Source: Blastocladiella emersonii ATCC 22665
Lineage: Eukaryota; Blastocladiomycota; Blastocladiomycetes; Blastocladiales; Blastocladiaceae
Direction of reading: 5' to 3'
NCBI GenBank assembly: GCA_025594325.1
Contig: JANHCV010000004.1
Coordinates: 2,294,001 to 2,358,000, forward strand
DNA length: 64,000 nucleotides
The notes under the pieces were generated by a model. That model was not told where the DNA came from. It ran no database searches and saw nothing but the letters and a program-made list of their open reading frames with translations. Positions 44,890 to 57,101 of the stretch are shown piece by piece. Position 1 is the first letter of the stretch. The number at the start of each line of letters is the position of its first letter. The translations under genes were made by a program, and so were the position numbers.

Positions 44890-45286
44890 TCAGTTCAGTA
44901 GGCGGTGGATCGACATGGACATGGGGTCGGTCCCAGCACCCGCGCCGGCGCGCGGCGAGACCGTGAACCCGCCGCCGCCGTGGTACGCCGCCGAGTCCGC
45001 CGGCGCCATGGACATGGGCATGGACGGCGCGGTCCCCGCAGCGGGGGACGTGAGCCCCGTCAGGCTGATGGCGCGGTTCGGGGTCGTCGTCGACCCGACG
45101 CGCCGGCTGCCGGGCAGCGGGAGCACGAACAGCGAGTTATTGCCCGACGCCGAGGACGACGAGGAGGACGGGCCCGTGAGGAAGTGCAGCGGGACGCCAG
45201 CGGTACCGTTCTGCGCTGCGCCCATCGAGTTGCCGGTGTTGTGCGACCCGACAACCGGGCTCGTGTGCGCGAACTGCGGCGACGCG

Positions 45287-45322
<36 letters not shown>

Positions 45323-45802
45323 GACGACGACACGTCGCGCATCGCGGCCATGTGCGCGAGGAGCGACGCGCTGATCAGCCCGCTGCCCGCCGCGCCGTTG
45401 CCGTTGCCGTTGCCATCCACGACCCCGTCTCGTCCGAGTTTGGGCGACGCCCCGGGATACCCGGAGCCCACGCCCAGGAGGTTCGAGGCGGGCGGCAGGA
45501 CCGACGGGAGCAGCTTGCTGGCGCCGATCTCGGTGTGCGCGGGCGCGAGCCGGTTCGACGAGCCCGTGAGCTGCTGGTGCACGTACGCCGCGTTCGCGCT
45601 CGCGGCGGGCGCCGACGCCGTCGTCAGGAAGTGCGGCGGGGTGCTCGAGTCGGTGGCGCGGTCCGACGGGAGGTGGTGCAGCGGGAGCGGGCCGGTCGAG
45701 TGCACCGTGACGAGGTGCTGCGGTTGCTGCTGGTAGTGGTGCTGCTGGCTCGGAGCCGGCGACGACTGGTGCGTCACCATCGACGACGTGAACGACCCGT
45801 TG

Positions 45803-45838
<36 letters not shown>

Positions 45839-48295
45839 GCGACCGAGGCCGCGCGCACAAAGTTGACGGGCGTGCTGTGGCGGACCTGCTGTTGCTGCTG
45901 CATCGGCTGCTGGTGCTGGTATGAGTACTGTTGCGGCTGCTGCTGCGACTGAACCTGCTGCACCTGCGGCTGCTGCGACCCGATCACGATCCCGTTGGCC
46001 GTCGGTCCCGAGAACGCGTACGTGGCCGCGGTAGTGCCGGGCTGGAGGTGGTACATGCCGTTGGCCGACATCGTCAGCATAGTCGGCTGCTGCTGCTGCT
46101 GTTGGGCCTGCTGTTGCTGTTGCTGGTACGGGTGATCTCGGCCTTGCGCGTCGGGCCCGAACGCGGGGCGGATCGCCGGGTACGAGTATCCAAGCACCGC
46201 GGTTGTGTGGGACGGGCGGATCGCTGCAAAGTTCGATGCGCCCGAAGACGACGAGGAGGAGGCAGGAGGAGGGTGTTGCGGCTGCTCGTGAGGCATGTAG
46301 CCCGTGTAGACCGGCCGCTGCTCGGGCGCGGCGTGGTACCCGTGGTGCTGGTTCTGCTGCGGCTGCTGCTGCTGATGCGCGGGGTATGTCTGGTACACGA
46401 TCTGCGCGGGCGTCTGGTTGGGCTGGATGTAAACATGCGTCTGCTGCTGCTGCTGCTGCTGCTGGGCGGGCGCGGAGGCCGCGTACATGGCCGACGACGA
46501 GGGCGGAGCGAGAATGTAGTGGTGGTGCTGGCTCGACTGCTGCTGGTGGTGGTACTGCTGCTGCTGGTGCTGCGGCGGCGGATGCGCGTACGCCATGGCG
46601 GGCGTCGCACTCCCACTGACCGCGGCGTGGTGTCCAGGGAACACGGCGTGCGACGCCGACGCGGCCGACGACATGGGCGGCGTGTGCGAGGCGACCGGGT
46701 TCGCGATCGTCGAGTACGAGGGCTGCTGGTGGTACAGCGGCGGGGTCGGGTGGGTCGTCACGACACGCAGCGGGTGCTCCAGCGGCGCGGATCCCGCCGA
46801 GTGCAGCAGCGGCGTTGCGCGTAGCGGGATACGGTCCTGCGGCCCGGACCGCCGCCGCTTGGCCTTGCGGCCGCCCGACTCGCCGAGTGGGGCAGAAGTG
46901 ATCGGATGCGGGCCCGTGTTCGCGGTCGGGGTTGCCGCCGGTGCAGCGGGGACGGCGCGGCGGGTGCGGACCTTGAGCCCCTGCGCGGCGAACAGCTTGG
47001 ACAGCGGGGTGGACTCGTCGAGGCCGGGGAACTTTTTGGGCGCGTAGATGACGAAGGGCGAGGACACGAGGGACGCGATACGGCGGGTGCGGCCGTTGGC
47101 GAGCTCGAGCAGCGTGAAGCGGAGGCGGTAGGTGCCCTCGGTGCGGACCGAGATGTCGGGGAAGACGAAGAAGCCGCCCTCGGACCCGTCCACGTCGCGC
47201 AGGCGGAACAGCGACGACACGACGCAGCCCGACGTGATGCGCGAGTGCTGCGCGGCGACCGACGGCGATTCCGCGCGGGCACGGGCCGGAGCGGGCTCGG
47301 GCGCCTCAACCGGTGCCGAATCGGGCGCGTCGGAGACCGAATTCGCGGTGCCGGGCTCGCGCGGGGTCGGGAGCTCGCCGCTGCCCGTCGACGAGCGCGC
47401 GGGCGACGCGGCGTCAGCGGTCGCACGCGAGGGCGCGTTCTCGGGCGGGATCAGGGTGGCGTGCATGAAGAGGAACGGGTTGTGGAGGTACGCGGTCCTG
47501 GAAACGCGGTACGGTTAGGGTTTCGGGCGAGAATCGGGTTGGGGCGTGAGAACGTACGAGGTTGGCGCGTTCGGGTCGTCGACCTTGACCTGGATGATGG
47601 GTGGCGGGTCTGATTGCGCTGAATCGTTAGCGAGGAGCCAGCGTGGAGGTCGAATCAAGGCGAGGGGAGGGCGTACCGATCGGGCGGCGGTCCGAGCGCT
47701 CGCCGTAGCCGCACATGCGCGCCTTTTCGGGATTCTGGCGGATGACCATGGTGTACGTGCTAGTACGCGGGCGTTTGGTGAGTTTTGGGTGTTCGAGGGC
47801 ACGAGGGGGTCGAGTTGGGAAGGGATCGTACACTCCGCGCTTGGTCACGGTGAGCGGCGTCGTCGAGCTGTCCACGCCGCGCGCAGCTGCCGCCGCCGGG
47901 CCGGGCGTGCTGGAGCTTGACGAGGCAGCGCGAGCAGGCTCGGCGCGCGAGGCGGACGCAGCGGATGGGTCCGAGACCGGGGTCGACGCCACGGTCGGCG
48001 GGTAGAGGTGGGCGGGTGCGTTGGCGGGCGTGTGAGGCGGCGACGACATGGCGCCGAGCGGCGGGTCCGTGGCGAGCGGGTGGCGGTACGCGTGCGGCGG
48101 CAAGGCCGAGGCCGTGTGCATGTACGGGTGCTGGAACCCGCCGCCTTGTGCGGGGTACGCGCCGCTCACGGACGGTGCCGCGGGGGCTGATGCTGCAGAG
48201 ACGGGCGTGGCGGCGTGCGGCGCGGCGCCGTGGGCGTGCGAATCATGTTGCATGGTGTTCGGCTCGCGCTCGAGCGCTAGATGCATGAGATTCAT
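44890..48295 (-). CDS. Velvet-domain transcription regulator with long Q-rich tail
   Basis: Exons are complement of 47677-48295, 47558-47609 and 44890-47497, in phase, giving 1,092 aa. The velvet domain spans roughly 185-365, split by both introns: YTMVIRQNPEKARMCGYGE, RRPID-PPPIIQVKV, LHNPFLFMHATL, then GCVVSSLFRLRDVDGSEGGF and FPDISVRTEGTYRLRF, ending SPFVIYAPKKFPGLDESTPL. It is interrupted by an acidic/S/P insert of about 70 residues. Velvet proteins bind DNA through an NF-kB-like fold and control development and secondary metabolism in fungi. A basic patch (KAKRRRS) follows the domain. The remaining 700 residues are rich in Gln, His and Ser with several CAG/CTG-encoded Q runs, a likely activation or condensate-forming region. 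The start could also be MQHDSHAHG, 14 codons in. Confidence 0.92.
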
Positions 48296-50857
48296 GGAGG
48301 GCGGGCGGGGTCAGCGAGAGTGCGGGGGAGGAGAACGTAACACGGTCGGCCATGGCGCATCGGGTGGGCGGGCGGCACGAGGGCCGCCGCGGGCCGCTCG
48401 GCCGCCGCGACGCCGCGGTCCGAGCACCGCCAGCGGCAGGCAGGCGGAGACGGGGACACCACAGACGGCCGCGCGTCGCGCACAGCGGACATCGGTCGCC
48501 GCCTGCCATCGGCGGGAGCTTGCGCGCACGCACGCCCACACGTCTCCCGCGCCCGCCCGCGGACACGGAGCCAGGAGACGCGCCGCTCGGCAAGCAGGCA
48601 AGCAGGCGATCTGCTCCAGCAGCCGACGCGCCGCCGTGGAGCGCCCCTGAGCCGCACCATCACGGGCCTCCTCGCCGATCGAAACGAGGGCGATGCAGAG
48701 CACGTACCGACAGTTCTCGAGCCGCGTGGCGCTGGGGGCGAGCTGCAGGCCTGGCCGAGCCTTGGACGCCAGGGCCTCGGTGCGGGCGGGTGTCGGAACC
48801 TTGTTCCTACGCGCAGCAATCGAATCGCGGCCGCGAGAGTGAGTGAGTGACGTTCCGGGCTTGCCCGATGGACGGAGGATTGGGGCGCCCCGCGGCCGCC
48901 GCCGCTCTGCTGCTTCACCATGCACCGCCGCCACAACGGTCGGCCAACCGCCGCGAACGCGAACGCGCAACCATCGCGTCATCGGCGGTCCGCGCGCTCG
49001 CGTTCTCTGGTCGGCCTGATCGGGGACCGTGGTGGCGCAGGCGGCGCGGCAGCGTCGGCGCCCATGCGGAGCGCGAGATCGCGCGCAATCAGCCCCGCTC
49101 CTCTGCTGCTCGCGCACGAGTCGCGTAGGGTGACGGCAAGGACGTACGAGAAGCGGCTGCCGGGGTACTGCAGCAGCTGGTCAAGAGGGAGAGCCGGCCG
49201 TCGACGCGGTTCGTGGTTCTGCACGAAGATCAACACGGGTAGGAGGGTCAGTCAGCCGTTATCAGTCCCCGGCGGCAGCAGCAGCAACAGCAGCAGCAGA
49301 ACGGGTGCGGTGTTGCCAAGGTCAGCCCGCACGCTCCTCGACCGCCCTTGTCTGCACCCTCCCTCGCCGCCAGGGTACGCGACGCCACCAGTCCGTGCCT
49401 CCCACGTCGCGCGACGACGCGGTTTCGCGCCGAGCACCCCCTTTTGGGCGATGATGACCACGCTCGCGGACATCGCCATCGGACCAAGTCCACGGGACGG
49501 AAAGGAGCGGCGGGAGGCGCGCAGCGGCCGGAACCGCACGGGCGCGGCGTGCGCACGGTGGCCATGGCCGCGACGAACTGCGCAGCCGACGAGAGACGAC
49601 ACCGCAGGACGACACCGCAGGACGACGACGCGGGATGACGACGCGGAACCAGAAACCAGGGAGTGCCGTACCTTTCTTCCACAGGAGGGTTGAGGGGCGA
49701 ACGATGGTCAAGCAGGCGATGACGGCTATGCGTGGGCCGCGGGCCTGGGTCGGGAGTGGGTGGTGGGAAACGAGAGCGCGGAGGGAGAGAGCCGGCGACG
49801 CGGCCAAGTTCGGGCCGAGATCGGTGATGGTGGTCAGCCGGGAGGGACGCGTGGTGCGTGGTGCGTGGTGCGCAGGCAGGTACTTGTCCGTCCGCGAGGG
49901 AGGGCAGCAAGTTGAAAAATAAAACGCGGCATGTGGTGCTGTGCTTGTCCTCGGCTCGGCTCGTGGGCGTGTAAACCAAACCACACGCAGACGCGCCTCG
50001 CCGCTGCTCCTCCACCTCACCTCGCACTCGCACACTCTCCTACCGCACGCACGATGAGCGCATCCAGCAGCACGCCATCGTCGCCGTTGTTGCTGACCAC
50101 CTCCAGGAAAGGCTCGTTCAAGTGGCTCCGCTTGTTGACGACGGCGGCCACGGCCACGGCCACGGTGGCCACGGCGGCCAGCCATCGCACAAGCGCTCGG
50201 CCACGGGAGGCTTTTACGCGCTATCTCACGCGGGCAAAGGTGAAGCACGGCCCGCTCACGCGCACGAGTTTGCCCGTGATGGATGTTCGAGATCGCGGGC
50301 TTGGCACCGAGTGCCGACGGCACTGGGTCCACTGTGAATCCGCGGGCCCGGTGCGCTGCGCAAGGGAGGCGTTTGAGAACCTTCTTCTCCTTCATCATGT
50401 GTTCCGCGGCAGTATCAGGTTCAGCGGCGGTCCGCGGGCTCGGGGCGGGGCGGGGCGGCCGCTGCGCGCGCGGCTGGAGTGGGGCGCGGTCACGCGGTGG
50501 CGGTGCGAGACAACACGCGGCTGCGAGACATGGCAACGGTCACCTGAGATCACGCGGACGAGACTCGCACCCCCCTGCTGCCGCGACTGCGCGCCTCGAG
50601 CTGCTTTGCGGGCGCGGATTCGGGCGCCCCCCGCAGCCACCCTGTACCGGCCCGCACGTTGACCTGCGCGCCTCGTAACCCACTGCATTGCACCCGCGCG
50701 GCAACCTACACACTCTCCAACCGTCCCGCGGCCTCGATCGGCCCCGACTCTACCCGCAGCGACCCCCCGAATCCGCGCCGCCGACTGCCGACCGCCCCGT
50801 GATCGGCCCTGCCCTCCCGACCTCCGATCGACCCCAAGCGCACCGATACCAGCAACC
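48296..50857. other. Long intergenic region between velvet and nucleoporin genes
   Basis: This 2.56-kb region lies between two divergent genes. It is GC-rich, with a CAG/CAA run near 49265-49298 and C/T-rich stretches. A frame from 50054 (MSASSSTPSSPLLLTTSRKG...) begins like a protein but soon turns into arginine-rich random sequence; it could be a first exon of an unresolved gene or part of the nucleoporin 5' region. I found no convincing gene. A long upstream region would suit a developmentally regulated velvet gene. Confidence 0.4.
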
Positions 50858-53800
50858 ATGCCCGCCGATCGGAGCCGTCCGTCGGCCGCGGCGCGCCGCG
50901 AGTCGTTCCCGTACCGCCTGATCGCGGCCCCGCTGCGCATCATGCGCGACCTGGTCCGCGGCAGCTCGGCCCACGAAGCCGACCTCGAGGCGTCCACGGC
51001 CGACCACATCAGCGCGTCCGCCGAGCCGGCCAGCAGCGACTACGGATCGCAGCCGCAGTCGCACGACTTTGACCTCCTCGCCTCGCCCATGCGCCCGACC
51101 ATGCGCTTCTCGCTTTCGGGCGCCGACGACGGCCGCGCCCGCGACCTCGACCGCCCGCCAAAGCGCTCGCGCAACAGCGGCCCGCACTCGAGCGCCGCCC
51201 GCCGCGCCGTCGGCCTCGAGTCCACCCCGCAGCGCGCCGCCGCCGTGCCCCTCCGCCAGAGCCGCAACTCGGCGCCCGGGTCGGCTTCGGCCTCGGCCTC
51301 CGACCGCTATGCCGAGTCCGATCGTGCCGCTGCCTCGCGCTACTCGCCTGCCGGCCACGCTGCGCGCTTCCACCTGGCCTCGCCGGGCTCGATGCCCCCG
51401 GTCTCGTCGTCCTCGTCGCGCACGCTGCTCGCGCCCGAGCGCACCCCGCGCCCCGCTACGGATGCGGCTGCGGCTACGTCGCGCCCCTCGAGCAACGTAC
51501 GTTTTGTTTCGTGTGGTATATGGATTCGAGACACGTCGCTGACCAGCAGTCCGCACAGAACCCGAGCCCGCGCGTCTCGTCGCAGTTCCGCATGTCGCCG
51601 CACATCACCAACTCGGGCGCGCGCCGCGACCGCGACTTCTGTGCCGCCCTGACCTTTGCCTACGGCGAGTCGAACCCCGTCGCGGCCGCGCACCCGGGCC
51701 AGGTCGGCGGCACCTCGACCTCGTACCACCTGTACCGCCGCCTGCCCGACGGGTCCGTCGAGCCCGCCGAGTCGCTCAGCACCCTGATGCGCGCCGTCCC
51801 GCAGCCTGTCGCGCGCAACCCGAACATCCGCCTCCCGCCCCTGTCCAAGAAGCTCAAGCGCCACGCCGACGGCACCATGGCCGCCGCCGCCGCCCAGGAA
51901 CCGCCCGCCTCCTCGCAGGACCAGGAGGAGCCGCTGCCCGAGTCGTCGCAGATGTCCGTCGACACGGCCGACCTCGACGACGACGACCGCGCTGCCCGCG
52001 ACGTGACCATGTCGCGCGAGGCCTCGCCAACGCTCGAGCCCGCGACCAAGCGCCGCAACACCATCTCGAACTCGGCCATGGTCGACGCCGAGATCCAGAC
52101 CTCATTCATCTCCCCGCGCCCCGATCCCGCTGCGGCTCGCCCCGGCCCCATCTCGCCCGCTGTCACCGCGCTGCGCCAGGACGTCGGCACCGCCATGACG
52201 CCCAACCGCGTCGCCTTCACCACGGGCGCCACGCCGCTCCGCGTCGCTGCCGCGTCCGGGCTCGACGCGCCCGCGCCCTTTGCTGCCCTGACAGCCGCGT
52301 CGGTGGCGGCGCCGGCTCCGACTGCGCCGCCCCGGCTCAAGTTTGGCGCCGCGTCGACGTCGACGTCTACTTCTACGAGCACGGGCACCGACGCTCCACC
52401 CGCGGCTAGCGAGACTGCCGCCGCCAAGGAGAAGGCGGAGGAGGAGACTCCCGCGGCTGCGCCGGCCATGCCCAAGTTCGGCGGGTTCGGGTCGCTTGCC
52501 ACCGCTGCGCCGACCACGTCGTCGACCGCCGAGTCTTCGGCTGCCCCGGCCCTCTCCACGTTCAGCTTCGGTGCTCGCGCTCCCACTTCCGCCCCCGCCT
52601 CCACCACGGCCGCTCCGGCTCTCCCGGCGTTCCAGTTTGGTGCTCCGCCGGCCTCGGAGCCCGCTGCTCCGGCGGCCCCGAAGCCCTTCGCCGGGTTCAC
52701 GTTCAACACCGCCACGACGTCGTCCTCGGCTCCCGAGTCAGCTGCTACTACTCCTGCACCGGCTGCCGATGCCGCGAAGCCGGCCAAGCTCGCCGTCTCA
52801 TTTGCGCCCGGCACCGCGTTCGGCTCGATCGGGTCCGATACCTCTTCCTCCTCGGCCGCGGCCCCGGCCCCGGCCTCGACGGAGCCTCCTGCGACGACGT
52901 CGGCGCCCGCGGCCTCGTCCACTCTCTCGTTCAACTTCTCCACTCTCGCCCCGGCTGCCCCGTCGCGCTCGCTCTCGTTTGGCGGCGAGTCGTCGTCTGC
53001 CCCCGCGGCTGCGCCGACGCCGGTGCGGTCCAACTCGTTCGGCGCCCCGACTCCCGCTGCGACGAGTGGCGCTGCCGCGCCCGCGACGAGCTTCTCGTTC
53101 GGTATCCCGCCCGCGGGCGAGCCGGGCGCCACGACCCCGCCCACGACCTCGGCGGGTGGGCTGCGCAACAGCATGTTCGCGTCGTCCGGGTTCGGCAACT
53201 CGATCCTCGGTCAGTCGGTGATCGGCCCGCCAACCTCGACCATCTCCGACTCGCCGTTCGTCACGGTGCCCGGCGGCAACACCGCGGGGAACCTGTCGCC
53301 GACCATGACGCCCGTCGCGCCGCCCTCGTTCAGCACCATGTTCGGCGGGCCCGGCGCCGCGGGGGCGGGAGCGGCGACGGCGCCGCCCGCGTTCGCCGGG
53401 TTCGGCGGCGCCGCGACCGCCACGTCGTTGGCGGCCCAGCCGGCGTCGGTGTTCTCGTTCGGCAACGCCAACGCCAACGCTGCGCCCGCGGCGGGCGGCC
53501 AGCAGCAGCCCGCCCCGCTCGTGTTTGGCGCGCGCGCCGCGGCCACGTCGCCCGACACGGCGTCTGGGCCTGGCTCGAGTGGCGGAAGTATGTTCAGCTT
53601 CAATGCGCCCGTGCCCGCCGCGCCCACGCCGGCCCCGGTCCCGTTCGGTGCAGCGGCCGCAGCGCCCGCCGGGTTCACCGCGCCCACGTCGTTCGGGTTC
53701 GGGACCGCCGCCAACGGGGCGCCCGCGGCGACCGGGTTCGGCGCGGCGGCGCCGCCCGCCCCGATCAACACCAACATGTTCGGTGGCGGCAGCAGCAACG

Positions 53801-54261
53801 CGTTCGGCGGCGGCGCGCCCGGGTCCAACGCGACGTCGCCGTTTGGCGCGGCCGGGTCGAACGCCACGTCGCCGTTCGGCAACAACCAGCAGCAGCCGGG
53901 TCCGTTTGGCCAGCCGCAGGGCGCGACCGGCGGCGGGTTCGGGTCCGGGTTCGGTGCCCCGGGCGGCTTTGGTAACGGCGGATTCGGCGCCCCGCAACAG
54001 CAGCAGCAGCAGCCGAGCGCGGCCGGGTTCAACTTCTCGATGCAGCCGCCCTCGGCCGGGCCCGCCGCGGGTATGTTCGGCAACGGTGCGCCGCCCGGCG
54101 GCATGTTCGGCGGCGGTGGCAGCGGTGCGCCAGGCGGCGGCCCCGGCATGTTTGGTGGACCTGGCGGCGCCGCCGCGCCCGGCGCGCCGCAGTTCTCGAT
54201 CCCGCCGCCGGTCGAGGGCGAGCAGCGGCGCAAGCTGGTGCCGCGCAAGCGCAACAAGTAG
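50858..54261 (+). CDS. FG-repeat nucleoporin, nuclear-basket type (Nup1/Nup153-like)
   Basis: Exons 50858-51496 and 51559-54261 (the acceptor could also be 9-12 nt earlier, all in frame) give 1,113 aa. The N-terminus has an amphipathic, basic segment RRESFPYRLIAAPLRIMRDLVRG that could insert into the inner nuclear membrane, as in Nup1, Nup60 and Nup153. From about residue 480 onward there are many spaced FG, FxFG and GFG repeats (for example FSFGIP, FGFGTA, MFGGGS) in A/P/T/S linkers. The C-terminus is RRKLVPRKRNK, a basic end like that of Nup1/Nup153 that binds importin alpha. The role inferred is selective transport at the nuclear side of the pore. Exact orthology cannot be set because such proteins are low complexity. 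Confidence 0.85.
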
Positions 54262-54706
54262 TTGGTTGCGCGGCGCGGCGCGGCGCGGTGTGTGATGTGT
54301 GAAGGATGAGGGATGGGATAAAAATCGACTGGCTCGCGTAACCTCAAACCATTTATCTCGCACGCGAGCGCGGGAGAAGTGAGACGCGAGACGCGCCGCG
54401 CCACTCTCGCGCACGTGGGAAACAAGCAACGCGTGGGCGTGTCTCGCGCGTCCCGTCTCGCACCGCGGCAGCTGGCTCCAGGGAGACGCCGCCCGCGAGC
54501 GCTAATGAACAAGCACGCGGCCGTGACCGCACACTTGGCGCAGCAGCACGCTTGGATGCATCCACCCCCGTCCTTGTTACTCGCGTCGCGGCCATGGCGG
54601 CGTGATTGTTGCACCGACGGCGCTTGGTTCAAGGCGACGACCTCCTTCGTGTCCGGCAGGCCCCACCTCGCGCTCTCCAGCTGAGACACGAACGACGAAG
54701 CAAACC
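54262..54706. other. Intergenic region, nucleoporin to F-box gene
   Basis: This 445-bp gap contains repeated GGCGCGGCGC-type runs just after the nucleoporin stop. No further gene was seen. Confidence 0.45.
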
Positions 54707-55585
54707 ATGGACTCGCTGCCCGCCGAACTGTGCCACCGCATCCTGCACGCCGTCAAGTCGCTGGCCGACCGCGCCGCGCTCGCCGCCGCCTCGCGCGCGT
54801 GGCGCCGGCACGCCGCGGGGATGGGCGCGATGCGCGCCAACGTCAACGATCGCGCCGTTGCGCGGCTCGCTTCATCACTGCCAAGCTGGATCGCCGACGC
54901 CGCGCACACCCTGGCCATCGCCCCGGCGCCGGTCGCCGCGCTGCACCGCCAGGATAGCGGACTCGACCTGCCCACCACCTCCGCGGTGCCGCCGTTCGAC
55001 CCGGCCCCGCTCATCGCGCGGCTGCCGCACCTCGCGTCACTGGTCCTCGACGGCACGCCCGTGCTCTCGCTCACCCTGACCGCGGCGCTCGCGGCCGCGC
55101 CACAACTCTCGCGCCTCTCGGTCGCGCGGTGCGTTGGGATCACGCCGCGCGCCGCGCCCGCCCTCGCGGGGCACCCGACGTCGTGGCTCGCGCTCGACGT
55201 GTCGTGGACGCGGCTCGACGGTGCCGCGGTGCGCTTGGTCGCGGACGCGGGGGCCCTGCGCCGCGTGCGTACCCTAAAAATCGCGGGGATCGTGGCGCCT
55301 GACCTCGCGGCGTACCTCCCCGCTGCGACGCCAAGGGCGAGGGTCGTGGACGTTCGGTACACGGGGATCCGGCGGGTGCCCGCGGGGTGGCCGGCGGGGG
55401 TCAGGGTCGTCACGGACCGCGACACCGTGGGCGGGGAGGGCGGCGCGGCGGCCGACGTGGGCAAGTCTGTCGCGCGCCTCGGCGGGGTTTGGGCGCGGCT
55501 GTGGCCGGACCTCGCGGCGGCCGCCGCGGGAAGCCCGCCGCCGCACGCCGAGCGCCGGCGCGAGCGGCGGATTGCTGCAGTGTAA
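54707..55585 (+). CDS. F-box protein with leucine-rich region
   Basis: An intronless frame of 292 aa starting MDSLPAELCHRILHAV. The first 40 residues fit the F-box consensus (LPxEL...I...L..R..LAAASRAWRRHA), which binds Skp1 in SCF ubiquitin ligases. The rest contains leucine-rich-like units (LPHLASLVLDGTPVLSL, APQLSRLSVARCVGITP, SWLALDVSWTRL, RVRTLKIAGI), a likely substrate-binding surface. Target unknown. The gene is convergent with the RING gene, with only 26 bp between the stops. The upstream in-frame codons before 54707 look non-coding. Confidence 0.8.
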   Translation: MDSLPAELCHRILHAVKSLADRAALAAASRAWRRHAAGMGAMRANVNDRAVARLASSLPSWIADAAHTLAIAPAPVAALHRQDSGLDLPTTSAVPPFDPAPLIARLPHLASLVLDGTPVLSLTLTAALAAAPQLSRLSVARCVGITPRAAPALAGHPTSWLALDVSWTRLDGAAVRLVADAGALRRVRTLKIAGIVAPDLAAYLPAATPRARVVDVRYTGIRRVPAGWPAGVRVVTDRDTVGGEGGAAADVGKSVARLGGVWARLWPDLAAAAAGSPPPHAERRRERRIAAV

Positions 55586-55611
55586 CGTAACCATTTTGTG
55601 ATATATCATAC

Positions 55612-56886
55612 TCATGCGATCCCCTTCATCGCCGTTGCGCGCGCCGCCGCGAGCCGCGCGTGGCTGCGGAACTGGTACGTGACGAGGGCCGCGCACGCGG
55701 CCGCGAGGAGCAGGCGGCGCAGCGCGGCGCCCCAGTGGCGCGCGTACGTCCGCGCGACGCGGCGCCACCGCGCGCGCATGCCCAGGGCGGTTTGGTATGC
55801 GGCGAGGAGCGTGCGGAGCGAGGCGAGGTACCGCGCGAGGAACGTCTGGCGGCGGGGTTGCGGTTGGGGTTTCGGTTTCCCGTTGTTGAGGTTGAGCGGC
55901 GTGCGGCACGTCGGACACCGCAGCCGGCCGCCCGCCGAGCTGCGCACCGCCGTCGCGAGGTACATGCGCAGGCACAGCGGGTGGCACGCGTGCATGCCCG
56001 TCGGGCAGAAGACGCGCATCTCGCGGTCGAGCGGGTCAGTGTCTCCGAGATCGTCGTCGTCGTCGTCGGTTTCGTCGGAGTCGGAGGCGGGCGGAAGAGG
56101 CGGCGCCGTGTCCTCGTCCTCGACGTGGATCGGGTCCGCGACCATCGAGTCGCCGTCATCAGCGACGGGCATCATCGGCGCAGGTAGCCGCTGCGGGACC
56201 GGCGCGACGGCCGCGACGACGCGGCTCAACCACGACCCCGCACCCGTAGCCGCTTCGACGCCGGCACTACTCCCTGCGCCGCCCGTGTGCGTCGAGAACG
56301 TGCGCGCCGACTCGCCGACGCGCCCGCGCGCGGCCCGTGGCAGCAGCCGGTTCGGCACGCCGACGGTGCCAAGACAGATGGCGCACTCCTCGTCGGGCAC
56401 GTCGCACGGGACGCCCGGTAAGATATCCATGAGCACGGCGGACCGGCCGAGCGTCGACCTGAGCGACGGGTCGAGGACGAGCGCGGCGACGAGGCCCGCG
56501 ATGTGGGCGGCTTCGAGGTGCGCCCACGACAGAAGCGCGGCGCGGACGGCGGCGGACCACGGGGCGGGTGGGAGGACGAACAGGCCTTTGGCGTGTGCGA
56601 GGCGGATGTGGCGGCGGCGCTACGTTGTGCGTGGAGAGTCAGACCTCGATCATGATTGTAGTCTAGCGTGGCGACGCACCGACCACCGGCCGAGCTGGAG
56701 AAACGCCCACGCGAGCAGCAGGTGGATGACGGCCATGCGGCGGCGGTGCGGACCGCCCGCCGTGACGAGAGCGCCCGTCGAGCGCGACAGCGACGGCGAG
56801 TGCAGCAGGATCGTCGACATGACGTAGTGCGCGCACGCTGAGGTCGCCGCCGCGAGCCCGGCGCGCCCGCTTACGGCAGAGTCCAT
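55612..56886 (-). CDS. Membrane RING-finger protein with split RING domain
   Basis: Exons are complement of 56680-56886 and 55612-56619, in phase, giving 404 aa. The N-terminal half is hydrophobic and helical (RMAVIHLLLAWAFLQL, HIAGLVAALVLD). The RING begins CAICLGTVG near residue 150. About 110 residues, including an acidic run of D/E, separate this from the second half, HACHPLCLRMYL...RCPTCRTPL. The C-terminal hydrophobic segment LRRLLLAAACAALVTYQF may be a membrane anchor. It is probably an E3 ubiquitin ligase of an organelle membrane. A peroxin PEX2/10/12 relation was considered but no specific motif supports it. The start MDSAVSGRAG is preferred over an upstream in-frame ATG. The gene is divergent from IST1, with 215 bp between starts. 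Confidence 0.75.
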
Positions 56887-57101
56887 GTGCGTGCGTGTGC
56901 GTTGCAGTGTGTCGCGACGGCGGTCACGGTTGGGATGCATCCACGGCATGATGGCGCCCTGTGATGGTTCCGGCCTTGGCGAACGGCCGCGGGCACGCCA
57001 CGCCACCTCGCCAACGCGTCGCTCATCCGCCCTCACCCCTCCCTCTCCCTCTCCCGCTCCCCAACACGCTCGTCGATGCAACGCTAACCAGTACCCGCAA
57101 C

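Noticed and set aside
45290-45320. CTG/CAG runs as possible CRISPR or satellite array
   Set aside because: They encode glutamine runs in the velvet protein; there are no spacers.
49931-50662. 243-aa frame between velvet and nucleoporin genes
   Set aside because: Only the first 25 residues from 50054 look protein-like; the rest is R/A-rich without features. Kept as a note, not called as a gene.
52798-54429. 543-aa antisense frame over the nucleoporin gene
   Set aside because: Composition is that of a reverse-strand shadow of FG-repeat codons.
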